From positions 62,001-126,000 of the forward strand of contig NZ_LNKT01000001.1 of NCBI RefSeq assembly GCF_001595645.1: a DNA stretch of 64,000 bases, in the 5' to 3' direction. A program made the position numbers and the translations under genes. The notes under the pieces were generated by a model that was not told the DNA's origin, ran no database searches, and saw nothing but the letters and a program-made list of their open reading frames with translations. This document shows, in pieces, positions 56,930 to 64,000 of the stretch. Each line of letters starts with the position of its first letter. Positions within the stretch are counted from its first letter, which is position 1. Source of the stretch: Sulfurovum riftiae (GTDB lineage Bacteria > Campylobacterota > Campylobacteria > Campylobacterales > Sulfurovaceae).

Positions 56930-56949
56930 AGGGTGCTGTCTCCCGACAG
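56930..56949. repeat. Partial REP-like palindrome
   Basis: AGGGTGCTGTCTCCCGACAG: left arm, loop and half of the right arm of the 13990-14017 palindrome. Confidence 0.7.
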
Positions 56950-57011
56950 TATCAAAGCCTGCAAAGTCTGGTACAATATTGATACATAAAAAATAAAAAA
57001 AGGTGATTGGT

Positions 57012-57524
57012 ATGAAAAAGATTGTTCTGGGATGTTTGCTTGCATCGGCAAGCAGTATGGCCATAGAGTTGGGAAAAGTACCTCCCAAGGTGCAGTTGAG
57101 CGGAGCGAATGGCGGAAAGGTCGATGGAACAAGTTGGAGTTCCTCTATGTTGAAGGGGAAAGTGCATATTCTTTTCTATGTGGATCCTGACGAACGTGAC
57201 CTCAATAACAATTTGACACAGGCATTGAAGAAACGTCATTTTAACAGACAGAAATATGCTTCCGTGGCCATGATAAATCTTGCGGCGACCTGGCTGCCCA
57301 ATGTCATTCTGGAGTCCAAGCTCAAAGCGAAACAGAAAGAGTTCCCTGATACGATCTATGTAAAGGACAAAAAAAAGGTACTGGTGAAAAAGTGGGATCT
57401 TGCAGACGATAATTCGGATATTCTGATCTTCGATAAGAAAGGGAAGCTGATCTATAAGAAGTTTGGAAAATTGTCAGAGAAAGAGATAAAGCATGTGCTT
57501 TCTCTCATCGAGAAGAATCTGTAG
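57012..57524 (+). CDS. YtfJ-like periplasmic thioredoxin-fold protein
   Basis: 170 residues. Signal peptide (MKKIVLGCLLASASSMA), then KVHILFYVDPDERDLNNNLTQAL, which is the YtfJ-type motif (YVDPDE-D-N), and VLVKKWDLADDNSDILIFDKKGKLIYKKFGKLSEKEI, typical of thioredoxin-like folds. There is no CxxC, so it is not a redox enzyme. Function unknown. The ATG at 57012 follows AAAAGGTG. Its stop codon lies inside an 11-bp stem. Confidence 0.8.
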   Translation: MKKIVLGCLLASASSMAIELGKVPPKVQLSGANGGKVDGTSWSSSMLKGKVHILFYVDPDERDLNNNLTQALKKRHFNRQKYASVAMINLAATWLPNVILESKLKAKQKEFPDTIYVKDKKKVLVKKWDLADDNSDILIFDKKGKLIYKKFGKLSEKEIKHVLSLIEKNL

Positions 57525-57550
57525 AAACGATGGAAATACCGTTTCTACAG
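57519..57550. terminator. Bidirectional hairpin between convergent genes
   Basis: CTGTAGAAACG (57519-57529) and CGTTTCTACAG (57540-57550), a perfect 11-bp stem with a 10-base loop, between the converging ytfJ-like and barrel genes. T-runs are weak on both sides. Confidence 0.6.
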
Positions 57551-57557
57551 GAATAGT

Positions 57558-58223
57558 TTAGAAGTCGTACGTCACACCGAAGGTAACGATATTCGTCTTG
57601 AAGTTGTGGTAACCTTCGTCATTGAGCAGGTTCTGGTAATCCACCCACAGTCCCCATCCTCTTTCCTGGTCCATATGGCCGTCGAACGGTCTGTCATAGG
57701 CTACGCCTTCTTCTCTGTCATCTTCAGTGCTTGAGAGGTCATATTCCAGACCTACACCCCATGAGAAACCGTTGTAGCTGTAGTCTGAAGGAGTGAAGCA
57801 GGTCGTTTCTATCTTCGTACGGCCGTAACCGAGCAGACCATAGATATTGACCTTTTCACTTACAGGATACTGCGGTTTGAGGTAGATACCGTAATGGGTC
57901 ATACTGTCTGCCCAGTCTTCCTCGAATGCGGTCGTTAGTGCACGTGCTTCTATGCCCACATACTGGTTGTATTCCCATCCTGCCCTGACGATCCCGCCCC
58001 AGGTGGAATCTTTGAGTCTAACGACCTCAGGCTCACAGCCGTACTGATAACAGTCTGCACTGATGCCTGCCCACATAAGACCCACACCCACATAGAAAGG
58101 ATTTGGACCGTCTGAATCTATCGGGATAGGCACTGGTGCAACAGGAGCGACAGCTCCTCCCGCCTGAAGTATTCCTGTACTCAGCAATGCAGCGAGAGCT
58201 GCTGTTCTTAAACCTTTTTTCAT
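57558..58223 (-). CDS. Outer-membrane beta-barrel protein
   Basis: 221 residues. Signal peptide (MKKGLRTAALAALLSTGILQAGG), then a Pro-rich linker and amphipathic strands (FYVGVGLMWAG, WGGIVRAGWEYN, VGIEARALTT, VNIYGLLGYGRTKI, GFSWGVGLEYD, GWGLWVDYQN, NIVTFGVTYDF) ending in Phe, the BAM recognition signal. About eight strands, OmpA-barrel size. The start codon overlaps the stop of the large surface-protein gene (ATGA) behind GGAGG, so the two are coupled and may act together. Confidence 0.85.
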   Translation of the reverse strand: MKKGLRTAALAALLSTGILQAGGAVAPVAPVPIPIDSDGPNPFYVGVGLMWAGISADCYQYGCEPEVVRLKDSTWGGIVRAGWEYNQYVGIEARALTTAFEEDWADSMTHYGIYLKPQYPVSEKVNIYGLLGYGRTKIETTCFTPSDYSYNGFSWGVGLEYDLSSTEDDREEGVAYDRPFDGHMDQERGWGLWVDYQNLLNDEGYHNFKTNIVTFGVTYDF

Positions 58224-61120
58224 TTTACGCCTCCTTGTCTTTTGGCTCTGTTCAGCTCTTCTCTTCTAACAAAGTAAAGGCCGAGCATCAGTGTCATGAG
58301 TATCATCAGTGCTGCAGAAACATTGCCCATGGCAGACGAACTGTCACTTTGTATGTCGTTACAAGGACAGTTTTCATCTTCCTCCGGTGCGACCGCATTA
58401 ACTATACCATTGTAATGACTAACGTCGCTACCCTGAATATCTCCGTCAGCAGTTACTGTACCAGTATTCTCATATTGACCCAAAGTGGCAATACCTGTCT
58501 TACTACATGTCATACTTTCTCCAGGTTCCAAGATAGTCGATGGACAAAGGATGTTTCCTTCTATATCATCAGTGACAACAATATTGGTTAACTTGACGTT
58601 CCCGTTGTTTGTAATCACATAATTCCATGTTATGGTATCACCTACTAATATATCTGGTCCCGGAGCATCATCTGCATCTTCATCATTGGTTGTTTTATAC
58701 ATATAAACAGAAGGTTCATCTTTAATCGCAATATTATTAAAGGTACATTCCACAGTTTCGCCTGGATCAAGGTTGATCTCAACGGTTCTATGATTTATAT
58801 CTACTCTGCTATTGGAGCTAGGATCTATACAGCTTAGTCCGCTCAATGCAAAATGTTCTCCCATGTCCTCTTCTGTAACAGTGTATGTTCCAGCTTTTAG
58901 ATTCTCATATGTTTGGCTTTCTCCACCACTTAGTTGTAATGCGGTGGCGAAATCGATGTTTTGGGAGAAATTGAACTTGGTTGTAGTGTCTCCGTCAGTT
59001 TTTTTGTGAATAATGATCTTACTTTCTTTTGCATTCGCATAAGTACATTCGTAATCCTGCTGTTCAGGCCCCTCATAGGTAAATTCACAACTGTTTGTTG
59101 TTTTATTGACAAAGTACCATCCATCTTTCATCTCTTCATCTATTCGATAGTGTGTTCCTTCATCTAGGTTATCCTGGTTTGCCAAAATAACCCAATCTCC
59201 GGCTACAGTAGCTTTTCTGCTTACTTCTACCCAATTTCCGTCAACTTCTTTTTTGAGTATCATTGTCCATCCTGCACTTTGATCCTCATCCCCAATCATA
59301 TCTGGGAAAGTCTTTTTCCTCACTTTGACATTAATGAATTGGTCAGCCGGTTCATTTGTGAATGTGGCAGATCCTCTACACGCGTTCGTCAGATTGACTA
59401 TTTGAAAAGTATCTTCGCCGTTGGCAGGCTGCCAGCCGGTTTTGGGATCTTCTTGTATATTATAGATACCGGCAAGTACATTTGTAAATGTTTGTGATGC
59501 GCTTGTTTTCCCGGCAGGTACAGTCAATGTAGTCTTATAACTGCTTCCATCAGGCTGCTGAATAGTGAAATGGAAATCTGTGTCGGTGTCTTTGGCTTCC
59601 AGAATATTTTTTGTCAGGTTGAAGTTTATAATTCTGCTTGCCCTGAAAAGTACTTCAAAACTACTGCTTTTTTCATTGTTCAAAGTGGCAGTATCTCCTA
59701 AGTGACCCTCAGTGGAGGCATTTTTTTCGACATAAATTCGTTTTTTAAATGTAACACTATTGCTGTTTTCTTGAAGAGCTGAGGTCCACCATACTTCGCC
59801 ATTCGTAACGTCCTTCAATTGATAATTATTACCGAATGTTCCATTTGCACCGTTCACCTCTTCTACGGAATAAGCATAACCTTTCCCATCTATGTGCTCT
59901 TTGTCGACGATTGTGGCATTATTTTCAACAATGGTTCCAGTCTTTATATCCTCATCACGTACCAAGGCTGTAGCCGTCAATGTTGCTGTCGGTTCATTAA
60001 TGTTGGTAAGTGTATAGGTAGCTGTTGCTATATCGTTCAGGTTGGTTGCATTTGCTGCATCGATGCTTACTGTGTGTGTACAAATCGTATGTTCACCTGT
60101 ATTTTCTGCAAGAGTAACTTCAGGACAGTCAAATGAATCCAGTGGAGTATCACCACTGCGTATTACATCATGTACAGAGATGGTCTGTGGACGTCTTGTT
60201 GGGTTGTTTGCACTGATGACGGTTTGAACATTGACCATTCCTTCGGGTGTAACATCACTTTTTTTCCATGTTATCGTGATATCAATATCTTCTTGCAGTG
60301 GATTGTCATCTGCACATAGGTCACCAAAATCAATTGAATTGACAGATGCATTCTTTTCAATACTCCACGTTCTGCTTCCTTCAGCTGCCGCACTCATACC
60401 TTTATTCAATATTTGCGGTTTGAGATCCTTTACCGGAATTGAAAGGTCTTGTTTTCCAATTGCTGTATCCCCAACAGGTAACAATTCGGCATGGAGAGAG
60501 GCGCCTGGATATTTACGAGCACCTATAGCAAGACGCATATTGAACATCGGAACACAGATCAGGTTAGCGGGAAAATCCTTTATTTCAACTACCCTATAGA
60601 TCGTTGCCTCATCAGTACCGATTTCTAATGATTGGACGGCTACAGCACCATGCTGCTTACATTGATCAACTTTGCTTTGATCACCTTTATTTGCAGCCAG
60701 GGTCGCTTCTACATCCAATGTAAATTCCGTAATGTAATCCCATCCTGCCGATCCATCGGATCGATTGACAATATAGTCTCCACCCACTTTAAATGAAATA
60801 TCCGCAGGTGTATCCGAACTGTTTTCAACAAAGAGCTGCATAGGTACCATATCGAGTTCAGCCCAGTTTTTGCCAAGCCAACCATTCTTATAAGCAGACT
60901 TATTACACTGGTACATTATAAAATCATCATGACCTGGATGCATGTCCGGTACCAGTTTCCCCTCATATGTTGTTATATTTGAAGAATTACATCCCTGTAA
61001 ATCAATGCTGATCTTAGCTTCAAGCGAAGTTGCAGCAAGCAGAAGCGATGCACCAACTACTAGGCCTCCTGCTGTTTTCCGGACCCTGCTGAGCCAACTA
61101 TGTTTATCGATTAATTTCAT
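58220..61120 (-). CDS. Large multi-domain surface protein with C-terminal anchor tail
   Basis: 966 residues. Signal peptide (about 1-35, LLLAATSLEA). No enzyme motifs. The N-terminal ~250 residues are unfamiliar; the middle and C-terminal parts contain repeated beta domains like SpaA/prealbumin-like folds of surface adhesins (ASQTFTNVLAGIYNIQED, YENLKAGTYTVTEEDMG, DPGETVECTFNN) and a DUF11-like domain (ITNNGNVKLTNIVVTDDI...EPGESMTCSKTG). The end reads NCPCND, a Ser stretch, one membrane segment (VSAALMILMTLMLGLYFV) and basic RREELNRAKR, the layout of CTERM sorting tails. The region is more AT-rich than its neighbours. Preceded by a c-di-GMP riboswitch. Adhesin or matrix role is inferred. Confidence 0.8.
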   Translation of the reverse strand: MKLIDKHSWLSRVRKTAGGLVVGASLLLAATSLEAKISIDLQGCNSSNITTYEGKLVPDMHPGHDDFIMYQCNKSAYKNGWLGKNWAELDMVPMQLFVENSSDTPADISFKVGGDYIVNRSDGSAGWDYITEFTLDVEATLAANKGDQSKVDQCKQHGAVAVQSLEIGTDEATIYRVVEIKDFPANLICVPMFNMRLAIGARKYPGASLHAELLPVGDTAIGKQDLSIPVKDLKPQILNKGMSAAAEGSRTWSIEKNASVNSIDFGDLCADDNPLQEDIDITITWKKSDVTPEGMVNVQTVISANNPTRRPQTISVHDVIRSGDTPLDSFDCPEVTLAENTGEHTICTHTVSIDAANATNLNDIATATYTLTNINEPTATLTATALVRDEDIKTGTIVENNATIVDKEHIDGKGYAYSVEEVNGANGTFGNNYQLKDVTNGEVWWTSALQENSNSVTFKKRIYVEKNASTEGHLGDTATLNNEKSSSFEVLFRASRIINFNLTKNILEAKDTDTDFHFTIQQPDGSSYKTTLTVPAGKTSASQTFTNVLAGIYNIQEDPKTGWQPANGEDTFQIVNLTNACRGSATFTNEPADQFINVKVRKKTFPDMIGDEDQSAGWTMILKKEVDGNWVEVSRKATVAGDWVILANQDNLDEGTHYRIDEEMKDGWYFVNKTTNSCEFTYEGPEQQDYECTYANAKESKIIIHKKTDGDTTTKFNFSQNIDFATALQLSGGESQTYENLKAGTYTVTEEDMGEHFALSGLSCIDPSSNSRVDINHRTVEINLDPGETVECTFNNIAIKDEPSVYMYKTTNDEDADDAPGPDILVGDTITWNYVITNNGNVKLTNIVVTDDIEGNILCPSTILEPGESMTCSKTGIATLGQYENTGTVTADGDIQGSDVSHYNGIVNAVAPEEDENCPCNDIQSDSSSAMGNVSAALMILMTLMLGLYFVRREELNRAKRQGGVK

Positions 61121-61146
61121 ATTAACCCCTTTTAATTTGTTTTTTC

Positions 61147-61170
61147 TGGAGCAAAATTTCTTTCACTCCA
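61147..61170 (-). other. Leader stem-loop between riboswitch and start codon
   Basis: TGGAGTGAAA-GAAA-TTTTGCTCCA: a 10-bp stem (two G-U) with a GAAA tetraloop, followed by an A-rich stretch and AAAAGGGG. It may be part of the expression platform or an mRNA stabiliser; there is no T-run for intrinsic termination. Confidence 0.55.
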
Positions 61171-61182
61171 TACGCTTTTTCT

Positions 61183-61258
61183 CCTCTGTAACCCGGCTGT
61201 CTACGTGAGACCCGCGGCTTTCCGTCCTATTTTTGCAAATAGTTTGGCCTACATATAG
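61183..61258 (-). ncRNA. Cyclic-di-GMP-I (GEMM) riboswitch
   Basis: Read on the minus strand: GCCAAAC, P2 stem CTATTT with GNRA tetraloop GCAA and AAATAG (61227-61242), then GGACGGAAAGCC, a P3 stem around GTCT-CACGT-AGAC, and AGCCGGGTTAC. This is the order of the GEMM-I consensus (AAACC-GNRA hairpin-GGACGCAAAGCC-P3-AGCxGGGTTAC), with one change (C to G in GACGC). It lies 63 bases upstream of the surface-protein ATG. A CATAAT -10 box sits upstream. Whether c-di-GMP activates or represses cannot be told. Confidence 0.88.
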
Positions 61259-61263
61259 ATTAT

Positions 61264-61275
61264 GACATAAAATAT
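61264..61275 (-). promoter_or_regulatory. Probable promoter of the surface-protein operon
   Basis: On the minus strand TGTCATAATCTA gives a CATAAT -10 box a few bases upstream of the riboswitch; the region before it is T-rich, with no clear -35. Confidence 0.4.
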
Positions 61276-61366
61276 GTAAAAAGAGAAGATATCATAATTA
61301 TTTATGAAGCTTATATGTGTAATTGTTCAATCTTACACACTTATGTGCTGTAATGATCTGAAGGTT

Positions 61367-62551
61367 TCATAAATAGGTTTTTTTAAACCAGAGGTAATAG
61401 AGAGCAAAAAAGATGAAGCCCAAGCCCAGTGTGGCCGTAACGGCTTCAAGGGAAAGTCCCGCTTGGGCCGCGTATCCGATGAAAAGTGCCGTGGAGACAT
61501 TGGAGAGCATGAAGAACATGTCGTTGTAGGAGATGACCCTTCCCATGTACTGTTTCTCAGTCTCCTCCTGTATGAGAAGGTAGGTGTAGGACCAGAGTGT
61601 GGTAATGAAAAAACCTGTTACGAAAAGTGCCAAAAGTGCAAGGTGAAAGTTGTATTCGAGCAGGGACCAGAGGATGATCGCTGTTCCCTGAAACAGAAAG
61701 AACCAGTGCAGGTTCTCTTTGGAGATACGTTTGCCTATGAAAAAAGGGCCGATCATCAGTCCAAGGGCTCTGGTGGCATTCATCAGTCCTATGGCCAGCG
61801 GTACGGCGATGAGCTCTTTGTACCGGAGGTCTGCCAGCAGGGTAATGAGCGCATCGAAGCTGGTCAGTCCTATGGCAGCATGAAGTAAAATGAGATGAAT
61901 GAGTTTTGTATGGGATCTTAGGTAATGGAATCCCTCTTTGAGCATCTGCCAGTTCGAAGCGAGGTGCACTGCTTTTTCGAGATCGAGCTGCAGGCCGAGC
62001 AAGAGTAGTACGGCAGCAGTGTAGAGCAGTGCATCAATGATGAAGGCAGTGTCAAAGCCAAGAAAGTAGGTGACGATACCTCCGACGGCCATGCCTGCAG
62101 CATAGGTGAAAGACCAGATGATGGAGTGGATCTCGTTGGTGTTCTTGAGCATCTCCCCTTTGATGAGCTTCGGGAAAAGTGCCATTTCGGCAGAAAAGAG
62201 CATGGATGCTGCAGAAGAACGTATGAAGATGAGCAGCATCAATACCCAGACCCAGGCCAGAGAATTGATGAAGATGAACCCGACGGTGGCTGTGATCTCT
62301 ATGAGAAGGAGGGTGAGCATCAGTTTTTTGAAATCGATCCTGTCAATGACAATGCCGATGAGCGGAGCCAGTATGACTGCAGGCAGCATTGCCATGGCAG
62401 CGGTCAAAGCAATGGTGACCTCGTTCGCCCCGAAAGAGACGATCATCGAAAAGATGGCAACCTGTGAGAACCAGGTACCGAAATAGGAGATCAACTGTAT
62501 GAGTGAGAGTCTGGCAACGATAGGGTGCTTAAGGGTTTCTCTATAGGTCAT
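61367..62551 (-). CDS. Major facilitator superfamily transporter
   Basis: 394 residues, about 12 membrane segments. The loop between segments 2 and 3 reads GIVIDRIDFKKLM, the MFS_3 / EntS-like form of the GxxxDRxGR motif. Such proteins are mostly drug or siderophore exporters; the substrate is unknown. It begins 8 bp after the CinA-N gene stops, so they are probably cotranscribed. Confidence 0.88.
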   Translation of the reverse strand: MTYRETLKHPIVARLSLIQLISYFGTWFSQVAIFSMIVSFGANEVTIALTAAMAMLPAVILAPLIGIVIDRIDFKKLMLTLLLIEITATVGFIFINSLAWVWVLMLLIFIRSSAASMLFSAEMALFPKLIKGEMLKNTNEIHSIIWSFTYAAGMAVGGIVTYFLGFDTAFIIDALLYTAAVLLLLGLQLDLEKAVHLASNWQMLKEGFHYLRSHTKLIHLILLHAAIGLTSFDALITLLADLRYKELIAVPLAIGLMNATRALGLMIGPFFIGKRISKENLHWFFLFQGTAIILWSLLEYNFHLALLALFVTGFFITTLWSYTYLLIQEETEKQYMGRVISYNDMFFMLSNVSTALFIGYAAQAGLSLEAVTATLGLGFIFFALYYLWFKKTYL

Positions 62552-62559
62552 ACAACTGT

Positions 62560-63309
62560 TTATGATTCATCGTTCAGACCGTAACGGATCTGTCTTCTTT
62601 CAAGCAGGTCAATATAGCGATGAAAGGCCTCTTTGGCTTTCTTTTCATCGTGTGAAGCGACAGAGATGGAGACCCGCCATCCGTCGGTGTAGAGTTTAGG
62701 CAGGGAGGAGAACTCTACATCTTTCGGCATCTGCTCCATCACCTCTATGAGTTCATTCTCTTTACAAAGCGCAGTGAGGGTATAACGGTAGTAGGTCTTT
62801 GTCTCCGGCAGCAGCTTCTCTACGATCTCTTCTACCATGGGGTGGCTCATTTCCGGAAAACCGGGCATGAAAAAGTAACGCTCATCCAGAGAGAAGGCCG
62901 GCATTTTGTTCACCGGATTGTCAAGCAGTTTTGCCCCTTTGGGCAGTTGCGCCATTTTAATGGGGTGAGGGTAGGCATCTTCTCCCAGTTTCTCTTCTAT
63001 GATCTGCTTTGCTTCAGGATGTACCCGAAGCACACCGTCTTTTAGTGCGATGGAAGCACATTTTCGGGTATGGTCATCCGGTGTGGAGCCGATACCGCCG
63101 AATGAGAAGAGTACGGGGTTGGGCTGTGAAGCGATGAATTTGATGGTCTGCACAATGAGTGCCGGGTCGTCCTCTATGATGAATGAGGCTGAAAGTTTAG
63201 CCCCTTTTTTTGCCAATGTTCTGGTGACGAAGTCAAAGTGCTTGTCCTGACGCCGTCGGTTGAGGATCTCTGTACCGATGATGAGGGTGAAAAATGTAGG
63301 TTCAGGCAT
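62560..63309 (-). CDS. CinA N-terminal / MoaB-like molybdopterin-binding domain protein
   Basis: 249 residues. COG1058-type domain: FTLIIGTEILNRRRQDKHFDFVTRTLAKKG, FSFGGIGSTPDDHTRKCASIAL (the GGTGPTxDDxT motif, Thr to Ile/Ser change) and FFMPGFPEMSHPM (GxPxEM). In CinA this half has ADP-ribose pyrophosphatase activity and is fused to PncC; here PncC is separate at 6207-6689. A C-terminal ~80 residues (ETKTYYRYTLTALCKEN...) are extra. Follows rpoD by 45 bp containing a heptamer repeat. Confidence 0.88.
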   Translation of the reverse strand: MPEPTFFTLIIGTEILNRRRQDKHFDFVTRTLAKKGAKLSASFIIEDDPALIVQTIKFIASQPNPVLFSFGGIGSTPDDHTRKCASIALKDGVLRVHPEAKQIIEEKLGEDAYPHPIKMAQLPKGAKLLDNPVNKMPAFSLDERYFFMPGFPEMSHPMVEEIVEKLLPETKTYYRYTLTALCKENELIEVMEQMPKDVEFSSLPKLYTDGWRVSISVASHDEKKAKEAFHRYIDLLERRQIRYGLNDES

Positions 63310-63322
63310 ATTGTGCTCTTTC

Positions 63323-63350
63323 TGAACGCTCAGAGCTGAACACTGAACGC
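63323..63350. repeat. Heptanucleotide tandem repeat (TGAACGC type)
   Basis: Units TGAACGC, TCAGAGC, TGAACAC, TGAACGC in 7-bp register; TGAACGC is the reverse complement of the GCGTTCA unit at 2117-2144. Lies between rpoD and the CinA-N gene. Confidence 0.75.
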
Positions 63351-63354
63351 TGGG

Positions 63355-64000
63355 TTATTCTTCAATATAATTTTTAAGTTTACGTCCTACTTTAGGGTGT
63401 TTCAGCTTCTTGATCGCGGAAGACTCGATCTGTCTGACACGCTCTCTTGTGACATTGAGCTCCTTGCCGATCTCTTCAAGGGTTCTGTCACTCTCATCTT
63501 CAAGCAGACCGAAGCGCATACGGATGACTGCCTTTTCTCTTTCATTGAGCTGGTCAAGAACTTCGTCTATCTGGTTGTTAAGGTCGTCTTTGAGGACAAC
63601 ATCGGTCGGAGAAAGGGTGGTCTTGTCTTCGATGAAGTCACCGAATCTTCCGTCATCCTCGTCACCTACAGGTGTTTCAAGAGAGACAGGCTCTTTTGTG
63701 ATCTTGATGACATTCTTCACTTTGTCGACAGTCAGGCCGACCTCTTTGGCGATCGTTTCAAGATCGGGCTCTTTACCAGTCTCCTGAAGATGTTTTCTGA
63801 TGATCTTGTTGATACGGTTGATCGTTTCGATCATATGGATCGGGATACGGATGGTTCTTGCCTGGTCCGCGATGGCACGGCTGATCGCCTGGCGGATCCA
63901 CCATGTGGCATAGGTGGAGAATTTGTACCCTTTTTCATATTCGAACTTGTCAACAGCTTTCATAAGGCCGATGTTACCCTCCTGGATGAGGTCGAGGAAC
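63355..64000 (-). CDS. rpoD: RNA polymerase sigma factor RpoD, C-terminal part
   Basis: The frame is open to the right edge, so only the last ~214 residues are present. Region 2: [51 protein letters not shown], which includes the -10 recognition helix. Region 3: [18 protein letters not shown]. Region 4: [45 protein letters not shown], with the -35 helix-turn-helix. This is the housekeeping sigma factor. ATG codons within the visible part are internal. Confidence 0.97.
   Translation of the reverse strand, partial: FLDLIQEGNIGLMKAVDKFEYEKGYKFSTYATWWIRQAISRAIADQARTIRIPIHMIETINRINKIIRKHLQETGKEPDLETIAKEVGLTVDKVKNVIKITKEPVSLETPVGDEDDGRFGDFIEDKTTLSPTDVVLKDDLNNQIDEVLDQLNEREKAVIRMRFGLLEDESDRTLEEIGKELNVTRERVRQIESSAIKKLKHPKVGRKLKNYIEE

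Noticed and set aside
58136-58591. 151-residue plus-strand ORF at the surface-protein/barrel junction
   Set aside because: Antisense to two coupled genes with signal peptides; no motif.

Overview
The window looks like a chromosomal segment of a Campylobacterota (Epsilonproteobacteria) bacterium, most likely Sulfurovum-like. The basis is gene order. The stretch rplU-rpmA-obgE-proB-fmt-birA-parA-parB-atpF'-atpFHAGDC-tolQRA...tolB-pal-cpoB...slyD...fabD-mtnN-ttcA follows, as I recall it, the Campylobacter jejuni Cj0094-Cj0118 order. The stretch rluD-flpA-trmB-ftsE-ftsX-envC-pyrH-rpoZ-spoT-tyrS-nmo-amiC follows Cj1280-Cj1269. Metabolic genes (metX/metY, proA/proC, hisD) lie between these blocks. 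Genes are densely packed, mostly on the plus strand, with many 1-4 bp start/stop overlaps. Species assignment is inference; no search was run.

Layout: 1-5 kb, two PEB4-like periplasmic proteins without a parvulin domain, class II aldolase, a PLP enzyme carrying a coding heptamer repeat, hisD and a membrane protein. 5-6.1 kb, an eight-gene minus-strand tRNA array (Lys-Val-Asp-Lys-Glu-Val-Asp-Leu) with a consensus sigma70 promoter. 6.2-18 kb, pncC, ileS, a 43-residue membrane protein, gatA, guaB, metY, metX, xseB, a nitrilase-fold pseudoenzyme, a ThiF-like protein, a lipoprotein and ridA. 18-31 kb, ribosomal proteins, obgE, proB, fmt, birA, parAB and eight F1Fo ATP synthase genes (no a or c subunit here). 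30-36.5 kb, Tol-Pal genes split by a minus-strand Memo/AMMECR1 pair and a small anchored protein. 36.5-44.6 kb, proC, proA, slyD, a decayed hybrid-kinase-like protein, rubredoxin, fabD, mtnN, a TtcA-like protein and rluD. 44.6-57.5 kb, a FlpA-like lipoprotein, trmB, ftsEX-envC, pyrH, rpoZ, spoT, tyrS, nmo, two Amidase_3 enzymes and a YtfJ-like protein. 57.5-61.3 kb, an accessory minus-strand operon of a 966-residue surface protein and a beta-barrel, headed by a cyclic-di-GMP-I (GEMM) riboswitch. 61.4-64 kb, an MFS transporter, a CinA-N protein and the 3' part of rpoD.

Functional links: FtsEX and the metal-less LytM protein EnvC probably activate the two downstream murein amidases; the Tol-Pal genes serve outer-membrane constriction in the same division process. 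SpoT, RpoZ, TyrS, IleS, GatA, Fmt and tRNA genes cover translation and its stringent control. The riboswitch links the large surface protein to c-di-GMP, suggesting attachment or biofilm control.

The intergenic DNA is rich in small repeats: REP-like palindromes of several families, heptanucleotide tandem repeats at four loci (one inside a coding region), and two families of structured elements present in two copies each, whose stems show compensatory changes. No CRISPR array, rRNA operon or intact transposase was seen.
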